Assembly (NCBI RefSeq): GCF_000158955.1
Contig: NZ_GG657757.1
Span: 5,386,989 to 5,450,988, forward strand
Direction of reading: 5' to 3'
Length of the DNA: 64,000 nucleotides
DNA from: Streptomyces viridochromogenes DSM 40736
GTDB lineage: Bacteria > Actinomycetota > Actinomycetes > Streptomycetales > Streptomycetaceae
Positions 51,000 through 59,927 of the stretch are shown one piece after another. The notes under the pieces are model-generated. The model saw only the letters and a list, made by a program, of their open reading frames with translations. It had not been told where the DNA came from and did no database searches. Both the position numbers and the translations under genes were made by a program. Within the stretch, counting starts at the first letter, position 1. Each line of letters opens with the position of its first letter.

Positions 51000-51794
51000 A
51001 TGCACGGGCCCACCCCGCCCCTGCCCCTGCCCACCGACCGGCTGCGGTTCGCGATGCCGCCGATGCACGAGTCGGTCGAGGACGAACGCCGGCACCGCAA
51101 GGAACGGCTCGCGGGCGCCCTGAGGATCTTCGGGCGCCTCGGCTACGAGGACGGCGTGTCCGGACACATCACCGCCCGCGACCCGGAGTTCACCGACTGC
51201 TTCTGGGTCAACCCCTTCGGGATGCCCTTCCGGCACGTCACCGTGAGCGACCTGGTGCTCGCCAACCAGGACGGCCAGGTCGTCGAAGGCGCCTACCACG
51301 TCAACCAGGCGGCGTTCACCGTGCACGCCCAGGTGCACGCCGCCCGCCCCGACGTCGTCGCCGTCGCCCACTGCCACTCGGTGCACGGCCGGGCGCTCTC
51401 CGCCCTCGGCGAGCTCCTGGAACCGATCACACAGGAGAGCTGCGCCTTCTACGAGGACCACACCCTGTACGACTCGTACACCGGCGTCGCCGTCGACGCC
51501 GAGGAAGGGCGGCGCATCGCGGCCGTGCTGGGCTCCCGCAAGGCGCTCGTGCTGCGCAACCACGGGCTGCTGACCGTCGGCGACTCGGTGGACGCGGCCG
51601 CCTGGTGGTTCGTGTCGATGGAACGCTCCTGCCAGGTACAGCTGACGGCGCAGGCCGCCGGGCGGCCGGTCCGGATCGACCACCGGATGGCGGTGGCGAC
51701 GCGGGAGCAGCTGGGCGGCGACCTGGTGGCGTGGATCAACTACCAGCCGATGTGGCAGGAGGTCAGCCGCAGCGAGCCGGACCTGCTGGGCTAG
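51000..51794 (+). CDS. class II aldolase/adducin family protein
   Basis: A 264-residue class II aldolase/adducin-domain protein. The Zn ligands are expected in VVAVAHCHSVHGRAL (two His) and LRNHGLLTVG, with the catalytic Glu/Tyr zone around ITQESCAFYEDHTLY. Related enzymes cleave or epimerise sugar phosphates such as fuculose-1-phosphate, while others (adducin-type) have unknown roles. The ATG at 51000 has GGAGGA upstream. It appears to be a single-gene unit. Confidence 0.88.
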   Translation: MHGPTPPLPLPTDRLRFAMPPMHESVEDERRHRKERLAGALRIFGRLGYEDGVSGHITARDPEFTDCFWVNPFGMPFRHVTVSDLVLANQDGQVVEGAYHVNQAAFTVHAQVHAARPDVVAVAHCHSVHGRALSALGELLEPITQESCAFYEDHTLYDSYTGVAVDAEEGRRIAAVLGSRKALVLRNHGLLTVGDSVDAAAWWFVSMERSCQVQLTAQAAGRPVRIDHRMAVATREQLGGDLVAWINYQPMWQEVSRSEPDLLG

Positions 51795-51858
51795 GCGGCG
51801 CAGACGTACGTTGTGGTCACGCTGGACGAGCTCGGTCATAAGGGAATTCCGGCAGCCG

Positions 51859-51895
51859 GGTCAACACGGCACGTCGAACTTCACCCGTGTTGACC
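51859..51895. promoter_or_regulatory. 11-bp inverted repeat carrying a TTGACC -35-like box
   Basis: GGTCAACACGG (51859-51869) and CCGTGTTGACC (51885-51895) are perfect reverse complements around a 15-base spacer. The right arm ends in TTGACC. No well-spaced -10 was found (TATAGG at 51922 is too far). It is probably an operator for the following membrane-protein gene. Confidence 0.45.
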
Positions 51896-52023
51896 ACTCG
51901 GGACGGACGTGGACCGGGTGGTATAGGGCACAATTCGCTTTCGTCGCACGGGAGTTGCACAGCGGTGTTTCCGGGGTCCGGAAGGCCGGCGGTGGTTGGG
52001 TCGCGGGAAGGCGGGCGTCGGGC

Positions 52024-53448
52024 GTGGCGGTGCGCGAGGCGGGACAGGGCGGCGCGGATGCGGGTGCGTACGCGGACACGGGTACGAGTACGGGCGTCGG
52101 CGCCTATACGGGCCGGTACGCCGGCGGCCCTGGCGGTGGGTACGCCGGTGGGTACTCCGGTGGCGCTGTGAGCGGATACCCGGGCGGGCACGGTGATGCG
52201 CCCGGCGGGGCGCACGGAGGCGGGTGCGCCTGCGGGGACTGCCCGCACGGGGCTCGCGAGGGACATCGACGGGCCGTCGCCGCGTTCCTGCGCAGACGCG
52301 ACGAGTTCGCCGCCGGGCAGGGCCTGCCGGCCGCGGTGGCCCACTCCGCCTCGGCCTCCCGCCAGTGGGTCTCGGAGGAGCTGGCGGAGTCCGCGGGACT
52401 CGTCGCCGAGCGCGGACGTGCCGAGGGCCGGGCCTGGCTGACGGGCCTGTGGCGCCGCACCACGGCCGCGGTCTGGGCGGCCGCCGTGCTGTTGCTGCTG
52501 GGGCAGTCCCTCACGGCGGTCGGCGCGGGCTGGACGGCGGCCCGCACGGCCGGGCTGGCCGCCGCGCTGGCCGTCGCCGGTGTGCTGACGGCGGCGTCGT
52601 GGTTCCACCGCGCGAAGGGCGGCGCGCTCGCACCCGTGATCGGTGAGGACCACCGTCTGTCCACCTCCCGTACGGTCGCCGCGGCGTGGGTGCTCTTCGT
52701 GGCCTACTCGGTGCTCGTCCTGGCGGGACGGCTGGCCGCCGCCTCCCGGCACGGGGAACGGGACGCGCTCGTCTCCGGGCTGGAACTCGCCCGCGGGGCC
52801 GGGTTGGTGACCGTGCTGGCCGTGGTGTGCGGGGTCGCCGTCCTCGTACGGCGTGTGGTCGGCCTTCGGGTGCTGGCACAACGGCTGCAGAAGGTACGCG
52901 CCGACCGCCCGCGAGCGGCCGACCTGCTGACCGACGACGCGGGGCGCGGCACCTTCGCCGACATCCAGTACGTCGTCATCAGCGGTGTCGCCCTGGTCTT
53001 CGTGGCGGTACGGCTGGCCAGGCGGCCGGACCAGTTGCCCGACCTGCCGTGGGGACTGGCGGTGGTGGTCCTGGTGTCGGCCATGACGTACCTGGCCGGC
53101 AAGTACGCGGAGGGCGGCCGGCCGGTCATCCTCTCCGTCGTACGGTCACGCGAGGCGGGCGACCTGGACGGGCCGATCCGCACGGGTGACGACATCGAGA
53201 TCCGCGGCGCCGGGTTCGTGCCGCCGGGTGCGCAGGGCGCCGACCGGCTGGCCCGAATGGTCGTCCGGGTCGGCACGGTCCACGTCCACGTGCCGTTGGT
53301 GCCCGTCCCCGGCGGCTTCAGCAACCCGACGGACACCCTGCTGACGGTGCCGGTGCCGGCGGATGTGGAGCCCGGGCGGGTGGAGGTGCAGGTGGTCACG
53401 GCGGCCGGAGCCGAGACGAACCGTTACGCGGTCGATGTGACGGAGTGA
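52024..53448 (+). CDS. multi-pass membrane protein with Gly-rich N-terminus and Ig/IPT-like C-terminus
   Basis: About 474 residues. The N-terminus is low complexity (Gly/Tyr/Thr/Ala) and ends in a small Cys/His group, GGGCACGDCPHGAREGHRR, that could bind metal. A helical region (FLRRRDEFAAGQGLPAAVAHS) precedes roughly six hydrophobic helices between about residues 145 and 365 (AAVWAAAVLLLLGQSL, AAALAVAGVLTAASW, VLFVAYSVLVLAG and others). The end (IRTGDDIEIRGAGFVPPGAQG to VEVQVVTAAGAETNRYAVDV) looks like an IPT/TIG immunoglobulin-like fold. The GTG at 52024 is a weak choice; the frame is open back to 51811. No function is recognised. Confidence 0.75.
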   Translation: MAVREAGQGGADAGAYADTGTSTGVGAYTGRYAGGPGGGYAGGYSGGAVSGYPGGHGDAPGGAHGGGCACGDCPHGAREGHRRAVAAFLRRRDEFAAGQGLPAAVAHSASASRQWVSEELAESAGLVAERGRAEGRAWLTGLWRRTTAAVWAAAVLLLLGQSLTAVGAGWTAARTAGLAAALAVAGVLTAASWFHRAKGGALAPVIGEDHRLSTSRTVAAAWVLFVAYSVLVLAGRLAAASRHGERDALVSGLELARGAGLVTVLAVVCGVAVLVRRVVGLRVLAQRLQKVRADRPRAADLLTDDAGRGTFADIQYVVISGVALVFVAVRLARRPDQLPDLPWGLAVVVLVSAMTYLAGKYAEGGRPVILSVVRSREAGDLDGPIRTGDDIEIRGAGFVPPGAQGADRLARMVVRVGTVHVHVPLVPVPGGFSNPTDTLLTVPVPADVEPGRVEVQVVTAAGAETNRYAVDVTE

Positions 53449-53552
53449 CAGTAAGAAAAAGCCGCAGCAGCAGGATTGAGCGGGTCCGGTTCGTCATACG
53501 TATGGTTCTCTGAGGGGTCTCGGCATCGGCGGGCGAGAGGCGGCTAGCGGCG

Positions 53553-54077
53553 ATGACTCACAGTATGCGGACGGACACGCACTCCTCCTACTATCAAGGC
53601 GGCGGCGGCTGGCGTGACAGCGCCGCCCGCTACGCCCTCCTCCCTCTGCGTATCTTCCTCGGCGTCACCTTCATCTACGCCGGCCTGGACAAACTCACCG
53701 ACAGCGCCTTCATGAAGGACGCCGGTGCTGGTTCGATCGGCGACATGATGCGGGCCGTTCGCGACTCCTCCGCCATCCCCGCCCTGGTCGACCTCTCCCT
53801 GAAGAACCCCGTCGGTTTCGGCTACGCCATCGCCTTCGGAGAACTGGCCGTCGGTATCGGCACCCTGCTCGGGCTGCTCACCCGACTGGCCGCATTCGGC
53901 GGCGCACTGATCTCCCTCAGCCTGTGGCTCACGGTGAGCTGGGCCTCCGATCCGTACTACTACGGCAACGACCTCGCCTACCTCATGGCCTGGACTCCCC
54001 TCCTCCTGGCGGGCGCCCCCGTGTTCTCCCTCGATGCCGCACTGCGGTCGCGACGACGGCAGAGGGCGGGCTACTGA
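53553..54077 (+). CDS. DoxX family membrane protein
   Basis: A 174-residue DoxX-family protein with four membrane helices (LLPLRIFLGVTFIYAGLDKL, VGFGYAIAFGELAVGIGTLL, FGGALISLSLWLTVSW, DLAYLMAWTPLLLAGAPVF). The family signature GxTFIYAGLDKLTD is present. DoxX-like proteins take part in membrane redox or detoxification complexes, but the role here is unknown. Upstream (53476-53506), TTGAGC and TATGGT overlap the palindrome CATACGTATG; the 19-base spacing is long for a promoter. Confidence 0.88.
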   Translation: MTHSMRTDTHSSYYQGGGGWRDSAARYALLPLRIFLGVTFIYAGLDKLTDSAFMKDAGAGSIGDMMRAVRDSSAIPALVDLSLKNPVGFGYAIAFGELAVGIGTLLGLLTRLAAFGGALISLSLWLTVSWASDPYYYGNDLAYLMAWTPLLLAGAPVFSLDAALRSRRRQRAGY

Positions 54078-54143
54078 CAGAGCCCGACGGCAGCCGTCGG
54101 ACGTGGCTCGCCGTCAGGTGGTGGCAGGTGGTGCCGGGTGGAG

Positions 54144-54386
54144 TCAGGCGGCCGCGTCCGGGCCCGGCTCCTCGACGGGGGTACGGCCCGCCGTGCGCCG
54201 CCGGCGTACGCGGCCCGTCAGGAACGCCACCGCGCCGGCCAGGCACAGCCCGCCCGTGACGAGGGGGATCGCCACGAACCAGGGGATCTCCCAGGCGCCG
54301 CCCGCGTCACCCGCGTAGAGGACGCCCGTCACGGTGAGGACCGCGCCGGCGACCAGCTTTCCGGGCTGGAGCTCATGACGCAGCAC
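54144..54386 (-). CDS. small two-helix membrane protein
   Basis: An 80-residue protein with two hydrophobic helices (KLVAGAVLTVTGVLYAG and FVAIPLVTGGLCLAGAVAFL) and a basic Arg-rich end. The GTG start at 54386 overlaps the 3' end of the PspC protein gene by 14 bases, so it is translated from the same transcript. Partners in LiaF-like systems often include small membrane proteins; a role in envelope-stress signalling is inferred only from position. Confidence 0.75.
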   Translation of the reverse strand: MLRHELQPGKLVAGAVLTVTGVLYAGDAGGAWEIPWFVAIPLVTGGLCLAGAVAFLTGRVRRRRTAGRTPVEEPGPDAAA

Positions 54387-55857
54387 GGGTCACCTCCGCC
54401 TGTCCCATGCCGACCTGGAGGTCCAGGTCGATCGTGCCGGTCTTCTTGACGTTCTCGGCGGGGGAGAGGGTCATCTCCTTGTGCCGGCCCGGTTTCACGT
54501 CCACGTCCTTCGGGTCGTCGCCCGGCAGCTGGAGGTCTCCGACCCCTACGTCGACGTTCAGCCGCACGGTCACGTCCTCGGGCACGAGCACCTTCACCCG
54601 GCCCACGCCCACGTCGGCCCCCGTTGTCACGGTCTGTTGTCCGGTCAGGTCCAGCCGGGTCAGGTCCAGGGTGCCGACGCCGGTGCCCAGGTCGTACCGG
54701 TCCCGTACGTCCGCCACCGTGGCGGGCTGCCAGGTCGTGCGGTTCCACTGCGTGCCGATGTCCTTGGGCAGTGCCGCCGAACCGGCGAGCAGACCCGCCG
54801 TGATGATCGCCAGGAGTATCGAGCCCGCGCCTGTCCGCCCCAGGAAGGCACTGACCGCGATACCCAGGCCGAAGACGGCGAGCGCGCAGGCCAGACCGGT
54901 CTGCAGGCTGGTGCCGAGCGGGCGTTCGTCCCAGGTGAGGCTCGTGCCCATGGGGCCCGCGAACAGGGCCAGCAGGAAGATCCAGCCGCCGATCCAGCGG
55001 GGCCCGCGAGGCTTGGGCGGCCGGGTGTGCGGGGCGGGTATGTCCTCGCGGGTGCCGGGCACCAGGCCGAGGCTGATGTTGATGGCTGCCGCGACGTCGA
55101 CATCGCGGTAGTCGCGGGGGCCCCACAGGTAGCCCGTGCCGCCGAAGTGCCTGCCGTCCTTGACGATGGGGTCGCGCCACCAGGAGGGGAAGGCGGCGGG
55201 CACCGGCGGCGCCTTGGGTTCCGGCGGCGCGTCGGCGGCCGCCTGGGCGGCCAGCGGGTCCGGGCCGGGGGCGTCGCGCCTGCGGGACCAGTAACCCGCG
55301 CCGGCGAGGAGGAGGGAGAGGACGACGGCGAAGGTCAGCACCCCGCCGTTGTTCAGCAGGGTCAGGAACACCCCGCAGCCGACCAGCGCGAACAGCACGG
55401 CCGTCAGGGCCTGGCCGTCGACGCGGCCCGTCAGCAGCTTGCGCACCTCGTTCTCGTCCTCGTCGTCGTACGGGACGAAGAGCCAGGCGAAACCGTAGAA
55501 GAGGAGACCTATGCCGCCGGTGGCGGAGAGCACCGCGAGGGTGATCCGGAAGATGACCGGGTCCATGTCGCACTGCCGCCCGAGCCCGGCGCAGACACCG
55601 GCCAGCATCTTGTGACGGCGATCGCGCCGGAACTTCCGGGGCAGCCCGGACGCGGTGACGTCCCCGGCCGGGTCTGCCGCGTCGGGCGCTCCCCCCTCTT
55701 CTCCCGCGTCCGCCCGCCCGTGTGCGCGTGGAGGCGCGGGGGAGTCCGTGGGCGCGGCGCCCGCGGCGGGCGCGGCACCCTGCGGCCCGGCGCCCGGTGC
55801 GGGGCGCGGGCCGGAGCCGGGTCCCGGACCCGTCGCGGCGTGCTCGTGATCGGTCAT
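54373..55857 (-). CDS. PspC-domain, LiaF-like membrane protein
   Basis: A 494-residue membrane protein. After a Pro/Ala/Gly-rich cytoplasmic start comes a PspC domain (about 72-130: RKFRRDRRHKMLAGVCAGLG, CDMDPVIFRITLAVL, GLLFYGFAWLFVP). Further membrane helices lie near 145-185 and 280-350. A C-terminal beta-solenoid-like part follows (LDLTRLDLTGQQTVTTGAD, VGVGRVKVLVPEDVTVRLNV), as in LiaF or VraT. Such proteins hold cell-envelope-stress kinases in check. The PspC-type histidine kinase and its regulator are divergent next door, giving a LiaFSR-like set. Confidence 0.9.
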   Translation of the reverse strand: MTDHEHAATGPGPGSGPRPAPGAGPQGAAPAAGAAPTDSPAPPRAHGRADAGEEGGAPDAADPAGDVTASGLPRKFRRDRRHKMLAGVCAGLGRQCDMDPVIFRITLAVLSATGGIGLLFYGFAWLFVPYDDEDENEVRKLLTGRVDGQALTAVLFALVGCGVFLTLLNNGGVLTFAVVLSLLLAGAGYWSRRRDAPGPDPLAAQAAADAPPEPKAPPVPAAFPSWWRDPIVKDGRHFGGTGYLWGPRDYRDVDVAAAINISLGLVPGTREDIPAPHTRPPKPRGPRWIGGWIFLLALFAGPMGTSLTWDERPLGTSLQTGLACALAVFGLGIAVSAFLGRTGAGSILLAIITAGLLAGSAALPKDIGTQWNRTTWQPATVADVRDRYDLGTGVGTLDLTRLDLTGQQTVTTGADVGVGRVKVLVPEDVTVRLNVDVGVGDLQLPGDDPKDVDVKPGRHKEMTLSPAENVKKTGTIDLDLQVGMGQAEVTRAAS

Positions 55858-55911
55858 GGGTCCATGGTGACGGGCGCGGTGGCGCGACGGGAGTCGGAAT
55901 GACCCTGGCCG

Positions 55912-56001
55912 GACCCTGATATCGGCCCTGAGGGACGGCTCGGGAAGCGTGCGACGGGCCGGTTCCCGGAGATCAGGGGAGTCTCCGGGGTCGACCCTGA
56001 T
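55912..56001. promoter_or_regulatory. repeated ACCCTGAT sites in the divergent PspC-system promoter region
   Basis: GACCCTGAT occurs at 55912-55920 and 55993-56001, and its inverse ATCAGGG at 55972-55978. The last two make a 7-bp inverted repeat with a 16-base gap. They lie between the LiaF-like gene and the sensor kinase, where the cognate response regulator would be expected to bind. Confidence 0.4.
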
Positions 56002-56030
56002 GCTCCCGTCTTCCGGCCGTGTGACCATCA

Positions 56031-57331
56031 ATGGCATGTCGGAAGCCGCAGCAGCGCCACTCGCCCGAACCGCGGCCGCCGCGCAAGCTCTACCGCAGCA
56101 GTGACGGACGCTGGCTCGGCGGGGTCGCGCGAGGGCTCGCCGTGTGCACCTCGGGCTGCCCGTGATCTGGGTCCGGCTCGTCTTCGTCGGCCTCTTCATG
56201 GCCGACGGCCTCGGTGCGCTGCTGTACGCCGCCTTCTGGTTCTTCGTCCCGCTCGGCGTCGGCGGAGTCGAGACCCAGAAACCGCCGTCGCTGGTCACCA
56301 CGGAGACCTCGCCGGACGGCCGCCGCAGACTCGTCGCCCGCAGACCGGACAAGGGCCAGATGGTGGCCCTCCTCCTCATGGTCGTCGTGGCCATGGTCTT
56401 CGTGGGCAACGTCAACCTCGGCGGCGGAGCCCGGGCCTACCTGTGGCCGGCCGTGCTCGTAGGCGCGGGCGTCGCCCTGGTCTGGCGGCAGGCGGACAAC
56501 GCCCGCCGGGCCCGCTGGGTCGAGGTCGGCCGCCGCCGGCGCACGGTCACGCTGCTGCGTGCCGTGGGCGGGGTGCTGCTGGTGACGGCCGGTGTCTCCG
56601 GCATCTTCGTCCTGCAGGGCTCCGCCGCCCACCTCGGCTCCGTCCTCCAGGCGGCGCTCGCGGTCCTCGTCGGTATAACGCTCCTCGCCGGGCCGTATCT
56701 CGTGCGCATGACGCAGGACCTCTCCGAGGAGCGCCTGATGCGTATCCGCGCTCAGGAACGGGCGGAGGTCGCCGCCCATGTGCACGACTCCGTGCTGCAC
56801 ACCCTCACGCTGATCCAGCGCAACGCGGAGAACGCGAACGAGGTGCGCCGCCTCGCCCGCGCCCAGGAGCGCGATCTGCGCACCTGGCTCTACAAACCCG
56901 AGGGCACCGGCAAGGACGAGGCCGACGAGCCCACCACCCTCGCCGACGCCGTGCGGCGCAACGCGGCCGAGGTGGAGGACAAGCACGGCGTGCCGATCGA
57001 GGTCGTGGTCGTGGGCGACTGCCCGCTCGACGAGGGGGTCGGCGCACAGATGCAGGCCGCGCGAGAAGCGATGGTGAACGCCGCCAAGTACGGTGGCGAG
57101 GGCGGCGCCGTACAGGTCTACGCCGAGGTCGAGGGGAAGACGGTCTTCGTGTCCGTCCGGGATCGCGGCCCCGGCTTCGACCTCGACTCGATACCCGCCG
57201 ACCGGATGGGTGTCAGAGAATCGATCATCGGCCGCATGGAGCGCAACGGCGGGACCGCGCGACTTCGCGCGGTGCCGGACGGCGGCACGGAGGTCGAGCT
57301 GGAGATGGAGAGGGCGGAGAAGACGTCATGA
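56031..57331 (+). CDS. PspC-domain sensor histidine kinase with an N-terminal 2-bp frameshift
   Basis: A LiaS/NarX-type kinase. The expected N-terminus starts at ATG 56031 and reads LYRSSDGRWLGGVARGLAV in frame. GTGTG at 56142-56146 in place of GTG then shifts the frame; the correct reading resumes as HLGLPVIWVRLVFV from GTG 56144. As written only a 395-residue protein from 56144 is intact, lacking the first third of the PspC domain. Four or five membrane helices follow, then the HisKA_3 phosphoacceptor HVHDSVLHTLTLI and HATPase N and G boxes (MQAAREAMVNAAKYGG, DRGPGFDLDSIP). The stop overlaps the regulator's ATG. Confidence 0.85.
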
Positions 57332-58071
57332 GCGACCCGACCGAGGCGAACGGTACGGCGGGACCGGCGGAGGCGGCCGGGCCCGTGGACACAGGCGGCG
57401 GCACCGGCGGGCGTCGCGTGCGCGTGGTCCTCGTGGACGACCACCGGATGTTCCGTACGGGCGTCCAGGCCGAGATCGGGCAGACCGAGCAGACGGGTGT
57501 CGAGGTCGTCGGCGAGGCCGCGGACGTCGACCAGGCGGTCACGGTCATCACGGCGACCCGGCCCGAGGTGGTCCTCCTCGACGTGCACCTGCCCGGTGGC
57601 GGCGGGGTCGAAGTGCTGCGCCGCTGTGCCGCGTTGATGGCCGACACCGAGCAGCCGGTCCGTTTCCTCGCCCTGTCCGTGTCGGACGCGGCGGAGGACG
57701 TGATCGGTGTGATCCGCGGCGGGGCACGCGGGTACGTCACCAAGACGATCACCGGCACGGATCTCGTCGACTCCGTCTTCCGGGTGCAGGAGGGCGACGC
57801 GGTCTTCTCCCCGCGGCTGGCCGGGTTCGTCCTCGACGCCTTCGCCTCCACGGACGCGCCGCCGGTCGACGAGGACCTGGACCGCCTCACCCAGCGCGAG
57901 CGGGAGGTGCTGCGGCTCATCGCCCGGGGCTACGCGTACAAGGAGATCGCCAAGCAACTGTTCATCTCGGTGAAGACGGTCGAGTCGCATGTCTCGGCGG
58001 TCCTGCGCAAGCTCCAGCTCTCCAACCGGCACGAGCTGACGCGGTGGGCGACGGCTCGCCGGCTGGTGTGA
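57328..58071 (+). CDS. NarL/LuxR-family response regulator of the PspC system
   Basis: A 247-residue response regulator. After a Gly-rich 30-residue start, the receiver domain has VRVVLVDDHRMFR and the phosphorylated Asp85 in VVLLDVHLPGG, plus the switch Lys in GGARGYVTKTITG. The LuxR-type DNA-binding domain is at about 185-245 (LTQREREVLRLIARGYAYKEI, LFISVKTVESHVSAVLRKL). The ATG at 57328 overlaps the kinase stop (ATGA). Likely targets are its own operon and the divergent LiaF-like gene through the ACCCTGAT sites. Confidence 0.93.
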   Translation: MSDPTEANGTAGPAEAAGPVDTGGGTGGRRVRVVLVDDHRMFRTGVQAEIGQTEQTGVEVVGEAADVDQAVTVITATRPEVVLLDVHLPGGGGVEVLRRCAALMADTEQPVRFLALSVSDAAEDVIGVIRGGARGYVTKTITGTDLVDSVFRVQEGDAVFSPRLAGFVLDAFASTDAPPVDEDLDRLTQREREVLRLIARGYAYKEIAKQLFISVKTVESHVSAVLRKLQLSNRHELTRWATARRLV

Positions 58072-58081
58072 CCTGCCCCGG

Positions 58082-59149
58082 TCACACCACCCGCGTGGCT
58101 CCCACGAACGGCATCTCGTCGAGCGGTGCGACCCGCACCGGGGCGGAGGGGTTCGGGGCGTGGATCATCCGGCCGTTGCCCACGTAGATGCCGACGTGGC
58201 TGATGCCGGCGTAGTAGAAGACCAGGTCACCGGGGAGGAGTTCGGAGCGGGAGACGCGGCGGCCGGCGTCGATCTGGGAGTACGTGGTGCGCGGCAGCGA
58301 GACGCCCGCGGAGCGGTAGGCGGCCTGGACGAGGCCCGAGCAGTCGAAGGCGTTCGGGCCGGTCGCGCCCCAGACGTAGGGGCTGCCGAGCTTCTGGAAG
58401 GCGTAGGACACGGCGGCGGCCGCGCGGGAGTTGGGTGCCAGGGACGCGGCGGATCCGGGGGCCGCGAGGTTGTCGCGCGGGCCGGTCGAGGAACGTGAGG
58501 CGCGGTTCGTGCCCGGCGCTTCACCGATCCTGGAACGTTCCTGCGCGCTGAGCCTGGACAGCAGCTGCCGTGCGGAGCCCAGCTTGGCGCTGATCGTCTT
58601 CTTGTGCCGTTTCAGCTCCTGCTGCCGCGACTTCAGCGAGGTCAGCTCGATGTGAGCGGCGCCGCGCAGCTGCTCGATCTCGCGGAGCTGCCGCCGTACC
58701 CGCGAGACGGCGGCCTTCTGCCGGTTGCCGGTCCGCTCGACGAACTCGGCGTTCTCGAGATACCGGTCGGGGTCGTCGGACAGGGCGAGCCGCAGCGCGG
58801 GGTCGAGGCCGCCCTCGCGGTACTGCGCGGCGGCGACGGAACCCAGGGCCTCGCGGGCCGTGTTGAGCCGGTCCTCCTTGCGGGCCGCACGGTCTTGGAG
58901 GTCCTTCAGCCGTTGCCCTGCCGCCTCGGCCTTCTCCTTCGCGCCGTTGTACTTCTCGGTGGCGACCTCCGCCTCCCGGTACAGCTCGTCCACCCGGGAC
59001 TTGACCTGACCGGGGGTGAGCTCCGGTTCGGCGTGTCCGGTGCCGTCGAACGCCGTCGCGGTCGCCGCGCCGGCGAGAGCGATCGTGGCGGCCGTACGGG
59101 CCGTGTTGCCGCTCGCGGAGCGCTGGCGGGGCTTGCGGTGCGCTGCCAC
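58082..59149 (-). CDS. secreted NlpC/P60 peptidoglycan hydrolase (RipA-like), paralogue 1
   Basis: A 355-residue exported D,L-endopeptidase. The signal region is near 1-40. A long coiled coil covers about 45-200 (VKSRVDELYREAEVATEKYN onward). The NlpC/P60 domain (about 240-355) holds the catalytic Cys in FDCSGLVQAAYRSAG, the His in ISHVGIYVGNG and the third residue near GRMIHAPNP. It cuts between D-Glu and the diamino acid in stem peptides. The coiled coil probably holds the catalytic site closed until activated. GTG start at 59149. It converges with the response regulator and is paralogous to 60972-62141. Confidence 0.92.
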   Translation of the reverse strand: MAAHRKPRQRSASGNTARTAATIALAGAATATAFDGTGHAEPELTPGQVKSRVDELYREAEVATEKYNGAKEKAEAAGQRLKDLQDRAARKEDRLNTAREALGSVAAAQYREGGLDPALRLALSDDPDRYLENAEFVERTGNRQKAAVSRVRRQLREIEQLRGAAHIELTSLKSRQQELKRHKKTISAKLGSARQLLSRLSAQERSRIGEAPGTNRASRSSTGPRDNLAAPGSAASLAPNSRAAAAVSYAFQKLGSPYVWGATGPNAFDCSGLVQAAYRSAGVSLPRTTYSQIDAGRRVSRSELLPGDLVFYYAGISHVGIYVGNGRMIHAPNPSAPVRVAPLDEMPFVGATRVV

Positions 59150-59573
59150 CTGGAGGCCACGTCCTTTCCTCGACCGCCGGTGGGTGCGTGCGGCCGCCTG
59201 GGGGAGCGGACGGGCGGCCTGCGCGTCCGGCGACGGCCCGCACAGGGGAAGCGGACCGCCGCCGGACCTTTTCGGCGGTGGTGCCCGACTGCCGCCCCTG
59301 GCCCGGGCGGCGGTGGGGAGCCGGTCACCTGGGGGAGGACGCTAAACCTCACTGCGGCGGGCCGGTGGCGGGTGCGCGGAAGTGTCCCGAGAGGACCGAC
59401 GGTGACCGTATGCGGTCGTGATCTCGCCCTGGCGCCGTCGACTTAACTCAGCGTGATGACCGATGCGCCGAAATCACGGGCGGAGGACGGCGGCCGGGTG
59501 CTATGGGGCGCATATATGCAGGAGACGGGCCGGTGTCGGGCGGCTCCGAGGCCCCTCATTAGGCTCCGGCCTC
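59150..59573. other. gene-free interval before two genes
   Basis: About 420 bases, extremely G/C-rich, with no supported gene. It covers the 5' leader of the minus-strand P60 gene and the promoter of 59574-59927. No c-di-AMP riboswitch consensus is found here, in contrast to the other P60 gene. Several GC stems could form (for example GCGGCGGT/ACCGCCGC-type pairings around 59250-59310). Confidence 0.4.
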
Positions 59574-59927
59574 ATGGACATACTCATCCACCTCGTCGTC
59601 GGCCTCCACATCATCGGCATCGCGTCGCTCCTGGGCGGGTTCCTCACCCAGATGAAGGCGATGGGCGAGGGCACCGCCCGCTACACCCCCGCGATGCTGC
59701 ACGGCGCGCTGACGATGCTGGTCACCGGGGTGATCCTGGTCGGCCTCAACCAGGCCGACGACCAGTCCGTGAACAACGTGAAGATCGGCGTGAAGCTGGC
59801 CCTGCTGATCGTGATCCTCGGCCTGGTCTACGTCAAGCGGGACGACGAGAAGGTGGACAAGGGCCTGTTCGGCCTGGTCGGGGCTCTGACCGCGGCGAAC
59901 GTCTTCATCGCCGTGCTCTGGACCTGA
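59574..59927 (+). CDS. small integral membrane protein (four helices)
   Basis: A 117-residue protein with about four membrane helices (ILIHLVVGLHIIGIASLLGGF, MLHGALTMLVTGVILVGL, KIGVKLALLIVILGLVYV, FGLVGALTAANVFIAVLW). A histidine in the first helix (VGLHIIG) and another in MLHGA could bind haem, as in small cytochrome-like proteins, but this is a guess. The ATG at 59574 is chosen. Its 3' end overlaps the convergent transporter gene by 23 bases. Confidence 0.8.
   Translation: MDILIHLVVGLHIIGIASLLGGFLTQMKAMGEGTARYTPAMLHGALTMLVTGVILVGLNQADDQSVNNVKIGVKLALLIVILGLVYVKRDDEKVDKGLFGLVGALTAANVFIAVLWT

Noticed and set aside
51811..52023. N-terminal extension of the membrane protein at 52024-53448
   Set aside because: The frame is open but crosses an 11-bp inverted repeat and promoter-like sequence and lacks coding bias, so a downstream GTG was preferred, with low certainty.
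53476..53506. TTGAGC / TATGGT promoter for the DoxX gene
   Set aside because: The 19-base spacing is longer than usual. The overlapping palindrome CATACGTATG is noted, but the promoter is not claimed as a feature.
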